Assembly: GCF_030518155.1 (NCBI RefSeq)
Contig: NZ_JAULRU010000514.1
Location: 78,867 to 142,866 of the forward strand
Direction of reading: 5' to 3'
DNA: 64,000 nt
From: Gilvimarinus gilvus
GTDB lineage: Bacteria; Pseudomonadota; Gammaproteobacteria; Pseudomonadales; Cellvibrionaceae
Both the position numbers and the translations under genes were made by a program. This document shows positions 16,264 to 24,794 of this stretch, one piece after another; within the stretch, counting starts at the first letter, position 1; every line of letters starts with the position of its first letter. The notes beneath the pieces are model-generated. The model saw only the letters and a program-made list of their open reading frames with translations. It made no database searches and was not told where the DNA came from.

Positions 16264-17289
16264 ATGTTAAACAGACAACAGAAAATATTTCCTATTAATA
16301 CGGTAGTATTAATACCGCTATTTATCATCTTTTGCTTTATATTCACCATACCTAATGCGTTCGCCAAAACACCACAACAGGACGTAGCCAAGCTACCTAT
16401 GAGCGAAACGCAAGTGCGTCAATCGTTAACGCAAACGCTCAAAACATTTCAACAGGTGTATGTTTTTCCCGACAAAGCAAAGCAGGTCAGCGATACCATG
16501 CTCATGAATTTGGAAAAAGGAAAATACAAAGGCATAAAAACGAGGAAGGAATTCGCTGAAACCTTCACGCAGGAATTGAAAATTCTCACCACAGATCGCC
16601 ACCTAAGCGTAAACCTCGTAGAAGATACAAGTAAAACACCCACCCATATCGGCACGCATGAAGAAGACTATTTAAAAAATAATTTTGCGCTAGAACGCCT
16701 TGAAATTTTGAAGGGGAATGTTGGCTATATCAAACTAAATAAGTTTTATAGTGATGAAGAAGCAAGACCGGTCGTAGACGCCGCCTTCACTTTCCTGGAG
16801 CGCTCAGACGCCATTATTATTGACCTCAGAGAATGTATAGGCGGCTCGCCCGAACTAGTGCGCTACATTGTAAGCTTTTTTGTAGAAGAAGATATCCACC
16901 TTTGGAGCATTATCGACAAGCACGGTACCGAGACGTATCAGGCGAAGTCGTCAAAAACGGAAGGCAGACCCGTGTTAAAAAAAGATACCCCACTCTACAT
17001 ACTCACGAGCAGTGGTACTGCCAGTGCCGCAGAGGTATTTACCTATACTCTCAAGCATTTAAAACGAGCAACGGTGGTCGGAGAAAAAACCTTCGGTATT
17101 GCTTATCTGGTTGGCTCGGAACGAATTAACGATATGTTCGACGGCCGATTTTCTATGGTTAGACCCTACAACCCCATCACAAAGTCAGACTGGGAACTTA
17201 AAGGTGTCCTGCCACATTATTCAGTCACAGCTCAAGAAAGCCTGGGCAAGACCCTCACACTGATAAGCGAACAGCAGAAAAACAACTAA
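16264..17289 (+). CDS. S41 family serine peptidase (C-terminal processing/IRBP-like)
   Basis: A 341-residue secreted or membrane-tethered protease. A hydrophobic signal runs over residues 13-35 (cleavage near AFA). An N-terminal helical region follows, with KTFQQVYVFPDKAKQVSD. The peptidase domain has GYIKLNKFYS, DLRECIGGSPELVRYIVSFF, the serine motif TSSGTASAAEVF (catalytic Ser) and GEKTFG. No PDZ domain is evident, as in the IRBP-like branch that has the N-terminal bundle instead. Expected site is the periplasm or surface. AT-rich base use differs from the flanking core genes, consistent with transfer. A ribosome site AAAAAGGTAACACC precedes the ATG. Confidence 0.85.
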   Translation: MLNRQQKIFPINTVVLIPLFIIFCFIFTIPNAFAKTPQQDVAKLPMSETQVRQSLTQTLKTFQQVYVFPDKAKQVSDTMLMNLEKGKYKGIKTRKEFAETFTQELKILTTDRHLSVNLVEDTSKTPTHIGTHEEDYLKNNFALERLEILKGNVGYIKLNKFYSDEEARPVVDAAFTFLERSDAIIIDLRECIGGSPELVRYIVSFFVEEDIHLWSIIDKHGTETYQAKSSKTEGRPVLKKDTPLYILTSSGTASAAEVFTYTLKHLKRATVVGEKTFGIAYLVGSERINDMFDGRFSMVRPYNPITKSDWELKGVLPHYSVTAQESLGKTLTLISEQQKNN

Positions 17290-17308
17290 TTACACCAAAT
17301 ACGGTGGA

Positions 17309-17331
17309 GGTCAGCAGCCCCCCTGCTGACC
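17309..17331 (+). terminator. Hairpin after the S41 peptidase gene
   Basis: GGTCAGCAG (17309-17317) pairs with CTGCTGACC (17323-17331) around a short C-loop, 20 bases after the stop. It lacks a T-tract, so it could be a terminator needing Rho, or part of a cassette-junction structure. Confidence 0.4.
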
Positions 17332-17738
17332 GCTATCGCTTCTAGCAAGTAGAAAAAGGCCACCCACATTTTTACTCGTCATTTACGGTGGCCGTTAGAT
17401 CACGTTGCTTCGTTGTCTTAGACCCAAAGCGCTTCGTGGGGCCGATCCTGCCAACTTGCCTCCAGCCCAAGCCTCATGGATGTTCTTGCTCATCAGCTCG
17501 CAGCTTTGCGTCCGGCTTCCTTCAGACCTACCCTCGCGGGCTGGACCTTGCTATGCGCTAGTAGTTATCGTTTAATTACTACTTTGTTGTCGATGGTGAT
17601 ATTCCTACCGAGGACTGTCACCTCATTAGTTGATGCCCATACCGGGTGTAAGCAAGGTTATAACGGCGTTAAGCGCCCTGTTCAGCAGAGGTTCATTCTT
17701 CATAGGGATAATATCAAATTTTAAAAAGGAGCTTTTTT
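17332..17738. other. Non-coding stretch with attC-like right cores
   Basis: About 400 bases with no convincing gene; the 82-codon frame at 17476 has unlikely composition. GGCCACC (17359) pairs with GGTGGCC before GTTAGAT (17394-17400), a perfect GTTRRRY core. A second perfect core, GTTAAGC, occurs near 17674. Between them is a GC-rich non-coding sequence of a kind I cannot name. This may be an empty or decayed cassette. Confidence 0.3.
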
Positions 17739-18110
17739 ATGTATAAATATCTCATATCCGTAGTGGCGTTACTTACTAGCTTTTCCGCTTTTTCAACCGA
17801 TCAAAGTATCACTTATTTGGTCGCATACGATGGTGAAGAGCTCGCCTCGACAAAAACGTACAGTGTAGCTATCAATGCAGAGTTTATGGAGACGGTGGAG
17901 CTTGATGGTGGGTATTCGCTAGAAGTGGCTAGCTCGACTGAGGGTATATCTACTGTGTTAATGAGTCCCGCTGGTGAGGTCAGGCTGGTTACGGATCAAA
18001 GTACCAGCTCTGCTCTTAATGGCAACTTTTTCCTCGTTTGTGCTAAAGGCGGCCGGACCAGGCGTATAAGTCCTATTCCAAGAGAGCTGCCTTCCTGTAA
18101 TCCCACTTAG
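17739..18110 (+). CDS. Small secreted protein, unknown
   Basis: A 123-residue protein with a clear signal peptide (YKYLISVVALLTSFSAFS, cleavage near residue 19-20) and a beta-rich mature part (ITYLVAYDGEELASTKTYSVA, VELDGGYSLEVASS). It has a strong ribosome site, AAAAAGGAGC, before ATG. The C-terminus has a single Cys pair (LVCAKGG, LPSCNPT). I do not recognise the family. It looks like typical integron-cassette content: short, exported, AT-moderate and isolated. Confidence 0.6.
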   Translation: MYKYLISVVALLTSFSAFSTDQSITYLVAYDGEELASTKTYSVAINAEFMETVELDGGYSLEVASSTEGISTVLMSPAGEVRLVTDQSTSSALNGNFFLVCAKGGRTRRISPIPRELPSCNPT

Positions 18111-18244
18111 CAAGCCATCATGCTCGTCTGAAAGCGGGCTGGACAAATATTCTGTTGCTCGTTTTGTGCATATTCGCTACGCTTGCACAACACAGTCAAC
18201 TCCAAATTTACCGCATATGGTGACGTAGGAGCTTAGGAGATTGA

Positions 18245-18712
18245 GTGTATACAGTCAGAAAAGCTGAACAACGTGATCTCGACTTTATGAATAATGCGCT
18301 GTTTGAACTGAACAAGATGCACCATGAAGCAGTTCCTAGTGAGTTTAAGCCACCAGAAGAAGTTGATGCTAGCAAAAGCTTAACTAGATACATCACTGAA
18401 GATTCTTGCTTTGCATACGTCGCTGAAAAAGCAGGTGAGCCGATTGGCTTTATTGCTGGTCACGTAAAAGAGCTGCTTTCGCCAATAACGAAAAGTAGGT
18501 CCATGGGGTCAATCGACGAGTTGTTTGTTGCTGCAAGCCACAGGAGAGAAGGTATTGGCTCCAAGTTACTTGCTGAGCTAGAGAGTGAGTGCAAGCAGCG
18601 CAATGCAACCGACGTGTTCGTTGAAATTTGGGAGTTCAATGAGAAAGCACGCCAGTTTTATGAAGCCCATGGTTTGTGCACACGAGTTCGTTGGGCGGGA
18701 AAAAAGCTTTAA
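18245..18712 (+). CDS. GNAT family N-acetyltransferase
   Basis: A 155-residue acetyl-CoA-dependent acetyltransferase of unknown acceptor. N-terminal YTVRKAEQRDLDFM is the usual beta1-alpha1 start. The acetyl-CoA loop is SIDELFVAASHRREGIGSKL (Q/RxxGxG/A as RREGIG), followed by NEKARQFYEAHG in the C-terminal beta-hairpin. Start is GTG 18245 with AGGAG at 18235-18239. The C-terminus is a little short. An attC-like site begins within its last codons. Confidence 0.85.
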   Translation: MYTVRKAEQRDLDFMNNALFELNKMHHEAVPSEFKPPEEVDASKSLTRYITEDSCFAYVAEKAGEPIGFIAGHVKELLSPITKSRSMGSIDELFVAASHRREGIGSKLLAELESECKQRNATDVFVEIWEFNEKARQFYEAHGLCTRVRWAGKKL

Positions 18713-18802
18713 CAGAAAAATCCATGGTATGCCCAAACGGCTCGCTCGACCGGACAACTGTTTGGCTGCCCCTGATTTTGGTCGAAGGGTGAGCTGTTCA
18801 AA
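18707..18802 (+). other. Degenerate attC-like site
   Basis: TTTAACAG near 18708 faces CTGTTCAAA at 18794-18802, which pairs with it apart from one inserted base. Inside, CCAAAC (about 18732) pairs with GTTTGG around GGCTCGCTCGACCGGAC, a typical attC interior. It joins the end of the GNAT gene to the GTG start of the next gene. Confidence 0.35.
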
Positions 18803-19075
18803 GTGATCGTTTATCGCTCGAAGTGGATAGTTATAGTGGCGTTTCTTCATTTTATAACGATGCTTCTTGTCGCTGTGTATTGCCTAGAGAATTACTATGA
18901 GCAGTACTGTCCTATGGACCGAGTAAGTATGGTAATTGACTGGCCTCTCCGCTTAATTGCCCCTGTGTTGGGAGACAATGTGATTTTCAATATTTTATTA
19001 GCATTACTGCATAGCTATTTATGGGGACTATTGGGGGTCAATTTGTATCGAATTGTCAGGTCTCGCGGGCAATGA
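18803..19075 (+). CDS. Small membrane protein with two helices
   Basis: A 90-residue protein of unknown function. Hydrophobic segments span about 8-28 and 60-82, with a short loop containing ENYYEQYCPMDRVSM. Start is GTG 18803, straight after the attC-like site, with GGGTGAGC as a weak ribosome site. Small two-helix proteins like this are common in cassette arrays and often cannot be named. Confidence 0.5.
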   Translation: MIVYRSKWIVIVAFLHFITMLLVAVYCLENYYEQYCPMDRVSMVIDWPLRLIAPVLGDNVIFNILLALLHSYLWGLLGVNLYRIVRSRGQ

Positions 19076-19154
19076 AAATTGCACCGCATGGAGTATCAAC
19101 GAAACAAGAACCGGCGGTTTTCCTATTCTGTCCGAGCGCTAGGGAGCAACGCAG

Positions 19155-19514
19155 ATGACAAGATTAAATCGAAGTGCGGATTGTGGTAATTCACCCAAGA
19201 ACAAGATGGTGGAAGACATAGGTATCGCGCTAGAAATGCGTGACGCTGAGTATGTTTCTTCTATCCTCGATTCTGAAGCTGTATGGAGTTATACAAGCAG
19301 TATTACGAACGCGGCGGAGAAAATTCTGGCTACTCTTAATAGCTTGGATAAGCCGGTTGCATTGACCATCGATCACGTAATATCCCACGGAAAAATTGGT
19401 GCTGTGAATGGCTTTTCCGAACACGGCAGGGGTGAACAGCGATTTTGCCATATCATCGAATTTACATCGACGAAGTGTAATCGAGTCAAGCGGATTGAGT
19501 CATATGGTGGTTGA
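19155..19514 (+). CDS. NTF2-like (SnoaL-type) fold protein
   Basis: A 119-residue alpha+beta-barrel protein. After a polar N-terminus it follows the family pattern: MVEDIGIALEMRDAEYVSSI (helix), SEAVWSYTSS, then ALTIDHVISHGKIGAVNGF and a closing strand pair with RFCHIIEFTST and RVKRIESYG. The HGKIGAVNG strand is typical of a widespread group of nuclear-transport-factor-2-like proteins with no assigned reaction. Ribosome site AGGGAGCAACGC precedes ATG 19155. It is part of the run of short plus-strand genes. Confidence 0.7.
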   Translation: MTRLNRSADCGNSPKNKMVEDIGIALEMRDAEYVSSILDSEAVWSYTSSITNAAEKILATLNSLDKPVALTIDHVISHGKIGAVNGFSEHGRGEQRFCHIIEFTSTKCNRVKRIESYGG

Positions 19515-19652
19515 GGTGCAGGGCGCATCTAATAAGCCTGTTTCGAGCGGGTGCTCCTGCGGAAGCCCTAAGACGTTTTAGTTTATTATCGAGGCTTTTA
19601 GCCTTGTAGGAAGCTGACTTTAGAATCCCTGTTACTTGACAAGGCGAGCATT

Positions 19653-19940
19653 GTGGGCTGTTTTAAAAATTCGTTAATATTCGGGCTGATTGCAGGGGGC
19701 GTCGGTTTTATTGCCACGCTGATGCATTGGAACCTTTGGGATGTTTGGGGTGGGCCCATGCCGGGCTATGAATTGCTGGTGTTCCCAGGGCGACTAACAC
19801 TTCTGTACCTATGGCAGCCACTATTCACCGAAGAGATCGACTTGGTGGCAAAAGTCGCGTTAATGCTTTTGGGGCAGTTTGCGATAGTTTCGGGAATATG
19901 TTTATCAATATGCAAGGTTAGACATATTTTTGATCAATAG
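19653..19940 (+). CDS. Small membrane protein, unknown
   Basis: A 95-residue protein with three likely hydrophobic segments (about 5-25, 38-58, 66-88) and few charged residues. GTG 19653 is the most likely start, with AAGGCGAGC before it. No family is recognised. It is the last of the short plus-strand genes before the TonB-receptor block. Confidence 0.5.
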   Translation: MGCFKNSLIFGLIAGGVGFIATLMHWNLWDVWGGPMPGYELLVFPGRLTLLYLWQPLFTEEIDLVAKVALMLLGQFAIVSGICLSICKVRHIFDQ

Positions 19941-20030
19941 GGGCATCGTTAAAGATGGCCATTGCACAGTAAAACCGGAGATTCGTACCCATTGATTCAT
20001 TAACCGAAATTGCTTCGCGAAAAGAAAAGC

Positions 20031-20056
20031 GGAGAACGGAATCAACCCCGTTCTCC
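20031..20056 (-). terminator. Rho-independent terminator of the TonB-dependent receptor gene
   Basis: GGAGAACGG (20031-20039) pairs perfectly with CCGTTCTCC (20048-20056). On the minus strand the stem is followed by GCTTTTCTTTTCG. Between it and the gene end (20057-20097) are four loose CCGTTTTC-like units, a decayed short repeat. Confidence 0.75.
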
Positions 20057-20097
20057 GTCCCCCGTAAACCGTTTTCCGTGTCTACCGTTTCCCGTCT

Positions 20098-23000
20098 TTA
20101 GAAGTCGTACTTAATCCCAATACGAAGCTCCCAAAGGCTTGAGCGACCTACACGGGTGGGTCCGGCTGGGTCGCGGAACTCCTCGTAAACGTAGCGGCCT
20201 TGGTCGTCCATGCTGAAATCAACGGCGGTTTGTGCACGCGGGAAGCTGGTTTCGTATTGTACGCCCCAGTCGTCGTTGAGCATGTTGCCGAAGTTCTCAA
20301 TCACCATAAAGATCGATGAGCGGTGGCCATCCATAATTCCGGGCAGCTCTTGCTCTACTTTAAGGTCAAACTTAATCCACCAGTCACTGTAGATTTCGTT
20401 GCGCTCCATGACCTGACCACGGGTTAGCCCCTCATCGTCAACAAGGTTGTAGAATGCATCGACGTCAAAGTTTTCACCATAGACCACGTTCGGGTCGTTT
20501 ACGTCGGTTGGGACGTAGAGTAGGTGCCTTTCAATGAATCCTGTAGAGTCGCCGAATACGAAACCATCGTCCATGGTGTAGCTGTAGGGGCGACCCTCGT
20601 TAGCCGAACCAAACAGTGTAATGCGCGTGGCGTAGTCACCGAAAAAGTCGTGATCAAACGCAATCTTAGTGGTGAAACGGTGCGGAATGTTGTAATTCGA
20701 CGTTGCCGTGCCAGGGTTTTCCGGATCGGCTGTGGCCAAGTTAACGTAGTTAGAAAACGCCACTGAGCTGGTCATGGGGTTAACGTCTTCTGAGTCGGTG
20801 TAAGCGTAACCGAATGCGGTTTCTAGTCCGAAGTCCCAGTATTTACTGACCCCCATGGATAGCGTAATCGCTTCACCTGAGTCGCCTTTAACATTGGTCA
20901 GCATAAAGTCCTGGCTGCGGCCATCAATACTGCCGTAAATAGGACGTCCGTCAAAAGAAGAGCCTGTTTGCACACGCGATATATCTGAGACAATTGCCGC
21001 ATCTTCGTATTGGCTAAATAAAATGTCTGCGGACAGTACCAGATCACCGCCAAATTCGTAACTGGTACCAAATGCCAGTTTCCAAACCGATGGAATCTCG
21101 AAATTTGGGTCGAGGAGGTTAACACCGCCGTTGCTGCCTTCATTATTGGCTACGGCATCGTACAGATTTTGGGGAATGTCGTAGATGGGGCGGCCTTCAC
21201 CGGAGAAGTCCATGTCGAGTACGGAGTCGCCACTGCGATCCTGAACTTCGATTTGGGTGACGCCATCATTGGAGTAGCTATTAGATATCCAAACGTTGGG
21301 GTTACCACCTGAGTAAAGCCCGACACCACCGTGTATTTCAAAGGCTTCGCTGATATTCCAGTTAAAGCCCAGGCGAGGTTGAAGGAGGTCCGCTTCATCC
21401 AGGTTTTGGCGGGTGTCAATAAAGTAGCTTTCCAGAATGTCGAGGTTTTGCGTAGGAACGTCGTCGCTTTCGTACCAGTCGTAGCGTAAACCAGCGACGA
21501 TACGCAGATTACCACTGTCTAAGAATATTTCATCTTGCAAGTACAGCGTGTTGATAGCATACGCAAACTCGGCGGCCGCGTCGGCTTTCATGTTACTGCC
21601 CGCGGCATTCTCGTAGGTAATGCGGCTGGGCGTGCCGGCGGCAAAGTCTTCAATCGAATCGAACCGGTACTCACCTTCGGCTTCTTGAATAAACATGTTG
21701 AAGATATCGAAAGATTCGCGCTCGTAGCCAAGTGTCCAAGTTTGATGATCCAGGCGGTAGCTACCGGCAATCTTGAGGTTGAGGTTCTCATAGGTCAGTT
21801 TGTTGGCGTGGCGAGAATCGTCAGAGCCCATGTAGACTGTGGCTCGGGAATCGCTGCCATCGTTGTCATGGTCGTTGTAGGTGGTGATTTGAACTTCACC
21901 AAATTCGGTGCCACCCAGTGACAGTTGACGATTGTCTAATTCCTGATAGCCAATCTTTACTTCAGTTGAGAAGTTATCGCTCCAATCCGAGAACAGTTGT
22001 GCTACGTACGAGTTCAGCTCGGCGCCACGCTCATAGTAGTGATTGGAAAATTCCAGCTCATTGGAGTCGCCATCAGATTGCGCAATGGAAAAACCGTCAT
22101 TGTAGTTGTAGGTAAACGAGGCCCGTTGCGAGTCTGTAATGTTCCAATCCAACTTGATTAGTAGCTTTTCATCTTCAACCGGTAAACTCGAGGGCAAAGT
22201 GCCTGGGTCGTAGTTATAGACGTCGTTAGCGATACGTTCAATTTCTGCCAGCTGCGCGGCGGATACGCCCTCTACCGGGGTGGCCACATTGGCATCCGCT
22301 GTGCCTCGATCAAAGGTGTCCACGCCTTCAAGTTTCTCGTAGGCTGCGAAGAAGAACAACTTGTCTTTAATGATAGGACCGCTTAGGTTGAAGCCGTAGC
22401 GCTGTTCGTCGAAAGGGGCTATATCAATGGGGTCGCCCTCAAGTGAATCGCCCCCTAATGAATCATCGGTGTAGTCATAGAAAATGCCACCGTGGAATTC
22501 GTTCTCCCCCGACTTGGTGACGGCGTTGATATTACAGGCGCTGAAACCACCATACTGAACATCAAAAGGCGCCAGCTCCACCGCAACTTGCTCAATGGCA
22601 TCATAGGAAAATGGCATGCGTTCGGTGGGATACCCGTTGCTGTTTAAGCCGAAGTTGTCGTTCATGCGAACGCCGTCTACGGTTAAACTGTTATAGCGGG
22701 GGTTGGCACCGGCACACTGGATAGAATCAACAAACGCTTCGTCCACGTAAATACGTGGGTCAATACGAACTAAGTCTTTAAGATCGCGGTTTATGGCGGG
22801 TGCGGATGTGAGATCTTCGAGGCTGAAGGTTGAGTTTGGACCCACTGCCGCGTAGTTCTGTTCTTGCAGGTTGCCAACGACGATCATTTCCTCGGTGGCG
22901 GCGCCAACAACGACTTGCAGTTGATAAGCATCGCCCAACGTCAGGTATAGATCCTGGACTGTGCGGGTACCGTTGGCAGATTCTACGGTCACTGAGTAGG

Positions 23001-23241
23001 GACCACCTACCCGTAAACCTCTGACATTAAAGCGTCCAGATTCACCTAAAGTGACATTGCTTTGGCTGTTTGATGGCTCGTGTACAACAGTCACGGTAGC
23101 ATCATTGAGAGGGTTTCCTGATGAATCGGTTACCAGCCCCTGAATGGCTGAGCTGGTTTGCTGCGCCATGGTGGGAACAGCAAGACCCATAGTGGCGGCA
23201 ATGGCGACTGGTAATGCATTCTTTAAAAACGTTTTTTTCAT
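20098..23241 (-). CDS. TonB-dependent receptor with N-terminal carboxypeptidase-regulatory domain (Oar-like)
   Basis: An outer-membrane, TonB-energised importer of about 1047 residues. I start it at ATG 23241 (MKKTFLKNALPVAIAATMG), which gives a proper signal peptide cut after TMA; the frame stays open another 68 codons upstream. A carboxypeptidase-D-regulatory-like domain (IQGLVTDSSGNPLNDATVTV) covers about 30-110. The plug follows (SLEDLTSAPAINRDLKDLV, SLTVDGVRMNDNFG), then a long 22-strand barrel ending in an aromatic residue (IKYDF). The type resembles Oar/OmpA-related TBDRs rather than siderophore receptors. It is divergent from a phosphatase-fold lipoprotein gene, with a Pho-box-like array between them, suggesting uptake linked to phosphate supply. 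Confidence 0.9.
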   Translation of the reverse strand: MKKTFLKNALPVAIAATMGLAVPTMAQQTSSAIQGLVTDSSGNPLNDATVTVVHEPSNSQSNVTLGESGRFNVRGLRVGGPYSVTVESANGTRTVQDLYLTLGDAYQLQVVVGAATEEMIVVGNLQEQNYAAVGPNSTFSLEDLTSAPAINRDLKDLVRIDPRIYVDEAFVDSIQCAGANPRYNSLTVDGVRMNDNFGLNSNGYPTERMPFSYDAIEQVAVELAPFDVQYGGFSACNINAVTKSGENEFHGGIFYDYTDDSLGGDSLEGDPIDIAPFDEQRYGFNLSGPIIKDKLFFFAAYEKLEGVDTFDRGTADANVATPVEGVSAAQLAEIERIANDVYNYDPGTLPSSLPVEDEKLLIKLDWNITDSQRASFTYNYNDGFSIAQSDGDSNELEFSNHYYERGAELNSYVAQLFSDWSDNFSTEVKIGYQELDNRQLSLGGTEFGEVQITTYNDHDNDGSDSRATVYMGSDDSRHANKLTYENLNLKIAGSYRLDHQTWTLGYERESFDIFNMFIQEAEGEYRFDSIEDFAAGTPSRITYENAAGSNMKADAAAEFAYAINTLYLQDEIFLDSGNLRIVAGLRYDWYESDDVPTQNLDILESYFIDTRQNLDEADLLQPRLGFNWNISEAFEIHGGVGLYSGGNPNVWISNSYSNDGVTQIEVQDRSGDSVLDMDFSGEGRPIYDIPQNLYDAVANNEGSNGGVNLLDPNFEIPSVWKLAFGTSYEFGGDLVLSADILFSQYEDAAIVSDISRVQTGSSFDGRPIYGSIDGRSQDFMLTNVKGDSGEAITLSMGVSKYWDFGLETAFGYAYTDSEDVNPMTSSVAFSNYVNLATADPENPGTATSNYNIPHRFTTKIAFDHDFFGDYATRITLFGSANEGRPYSYTMDDGFVFGDSTGFIERHLLYVPTDVNDPNVVYGENFDVDAFYNLVDDEGLTRGQVMERNEIYSDWWIKFDLKVEQELPGIMDGHRSSIFMVIENFGNMLNDDWGVQYETSFPRAQTAVDFSMDDQGRYVYEEFRDPAGPTRVGRSSLWELRIGIKYDF

Positions 23242-23406
23242 GGCAGTAAGATCTCGTTTGGTTGCTCCATGGTCGTTGGCCAAACTCACGCAAAAAGTCA
23301 TCCCGCCGGGGCTAATAGCACCAGAGTTGATTTTGTTATTACGGAATTTATTAGAATTGTTTGCGTGTTGGCTGGAAAACACTAACCCATGAATGCGAAC
23401 TTTCGG

Positions 23407-23444
23407 TGACCAAAAAATGACATTCGCTTGACATAAATATGACA
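23407..23444 (-). promoter_or_regulatory. Pho-box-like array, four half-sites at 11-bp steps
   Basis: On the plus strand TGACC occurs at 23407 and TGACA at 23418, 23429 and 23440, each exactly 11 bases apart. On the minus strand these are GGTCA/TGTCA units, the direct-repeat half-site (TGTCA, 11-bp period) bound by phosphorylated PhoB. Orientation points toward the TonB-receptor gene, whose start is about 165 bases away. The divergent lipoprotein gene could also respond. Confidence 0.65.
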
Positions 23445-23521
23445 AACTTGATTCATTTACATGTCATTAATGATGACTATGCTTGTTTGATTCAACGAAA
23501 TATGGGTAGAGGTTTTAATCC

Positions 23522-24724
23522 GTGATGGTAGGTAATTTAGCAGTGGTAGGCCAAATGCCCTTAATTCGCAAGTTGAGGGTTGGGTTGGCGAGCATTTTCA
23601 TTGTATTGGCTGGTTGTCAAAATCAACAGGAAAGCCCTATGGAAAACCTTAGCGTGAGGATTGCAACTTTCAATGTCAGCATGGAGGCGAGAAATTACCA
23701 GTCTGATTCCGCTCAGTTAAACGCTGCTGTATTGGATCAGCAGCTGCAAAGTGATAGTGCACAGATTGCAAATATCGCGGCCATCATTCAGCAAGTTCGG
23801 CCGGATATCCTGCTGTTGAATGAGTTTGATCGCACGGCTAACCCTGAACAAACAATTGAATTGTTCCAGCAACACTATCTTAATGCCGGTCTCAATCCGA
23901 TTGAGTTCCCCTATCGTTATAGCGCCCCGGTGAATACCGGCGAGCTTTTCCCAATGGATTTAAATGGCGACGGGAACATTAGTAGGCCTGCCGACACCTA
24001 TGGATTTGGCTTCTTTCCCGGCCACTATGGAATGTTGATACTGAGTCGATACCCGATTGCGCTCGACCGGGTTCGCACCTTTGCGAAATTCAAGTGGAAG
24101 GATATGCCTGCTGCTTTAGCACCGAAGATTAATGGCAAGCCTTTTTATTCGGCGGCGCAATGGCAGGAAATGCGTCTCTCATCAAAGTCTCACTGGGATG
24201 TGCCAGTGCTAATTGGCGACAGGGAAATTCATCTTCTGGCGAGCCACCCGACGCCTCCGGTATTTGATGGTGCTGAGGATCGCAATGGGCGCCGCAACCA
24301 CGACGAAATTCGCCTATGGTTCGATTACATATCGGGGCAAGCTGATTATCTTTATGACGATGTGGGGGAGCGGGGCAGTTTGACCGAAGGGCAATCTTTC
24401 GTGATTGCGGGTGACCTCAATGCATCGGCAACCGAAGGCGATGGTCATCGAGTGATTATGCAGCAACTGCTGAGTCACCCAAAAATTCAAGATCCGGCAC
24501 CGACCAGTGTCGGAGGCGAGCAGGCGCGACCGGATCAACAAGGTAGCGAGTATCATACTGCAGCCTGGGGAATGCGAGCGGATTACGTATTGCCCTCCAG
24601 TGATTTGTCGATTGTTGGCAGCGGTGTGTTTTGGCCAGCGCTTGATGACGCCCAGCATGAGTTGGTGAAAAGCCGGCGGGCGAGCTCAGACCATCGTTTG
24701 GTATGGGTGGATATTTCGCTTTGA
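23522..24724 (+). CDS. Endonuclease/exonuclease/phosphatase-fold lipoprotein
   Basis: A 400-residue member of the EEP (DNase I-like) superfamily. A lipoprotein signal ends VLAGC. GTG 23522 has the best ribosome site (AGAGG nine bases before), though ATG 23555 gives the tidier signal. Active-site motifs are visible: VRIATFNVSM (first strand, Asn), LLLNEFDR (metal-binding Glu), an LLASHPTPP His segment, GDLNAS and the final SDHRLVWVD. The protein should act in the periplasm or at the outer membrane, probably as a phosphodi- or monoesterase. Paired with a divergent TonB receptor and a Pho-box-like site, organic phosphate use is a reasonable guess. Confidence 0.82.
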   Translation: MMVGNLAVVGQMPLIRKLRVGLASIFIVLAGCQNQQESPMENLSVRIATFNVSMEARNYQSDSAQLNAAVLDQQLQSDSAQIANIAAIIQQVRPDILLLNEFDRTANPEQTIELFQQHYLNAGLNPIEFPYRYSAPVNTGELFPMDLNGDGNISRPADTYGFGFFPGHYGMLILSRYPIALDRVRTFAKFKWKDMPAALAPKINGKPFYSAAQWQEMRLSSKSHWDVPVLIGDREIHLLASHPTPPVFDGAEDRNGRRNHDEIRLWFDYISGQADYLYDDVGERGSLTEGQSFVIAGDLNASATEGDGHRVIMQQLLSHPKIQDPAPTSVGGEQARPDQQGSEYHTAAWGMRADYVLPSSDLSIVGSGVFWPALDDAQHELVKSRRASSDHRLVWVDISL

Positions 24725-24750
24725 GCCGCACTTTTTTACGCGCATAAAAA

Positions 24751-24770
24751 AGCCGGCTCGAGAGCCGGCT
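24751..24770 (-). terminator. Rho-independent terminator of the pectate lyase gene
   Basis: AGCCGGCTC (24751-24759) pairs perfectly with GAGCCGGCT (24762-24770). On the minus strand the stem runs into TTTTTTATGCG. On the plus strand no T-run follows, so it mainly serves the minus-strand gene ending at 24795. Confidence 0.8.
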
Positions 24771-24794
24771 AAGCCTCGTTCGAAGATTTGTGAC

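Noticed and set aside
17476..17724. 82-codon frame
   Set aside because: No ribosome site, no domain, and it crosses attC-like cores; judged non-coding.
23242..23445. 68-residue extension of the TonB receptor
   Set aside because: The true signal peptide starts at ATG 23241; the extension would run through the Pho-box-like promoter.
24751..24770. Terminator for the plus-strand EEP lipoprotein gene
   Set aside because: No T-run follows the stem on the plus strand; it serves the minus-strand pectate lyase gene.
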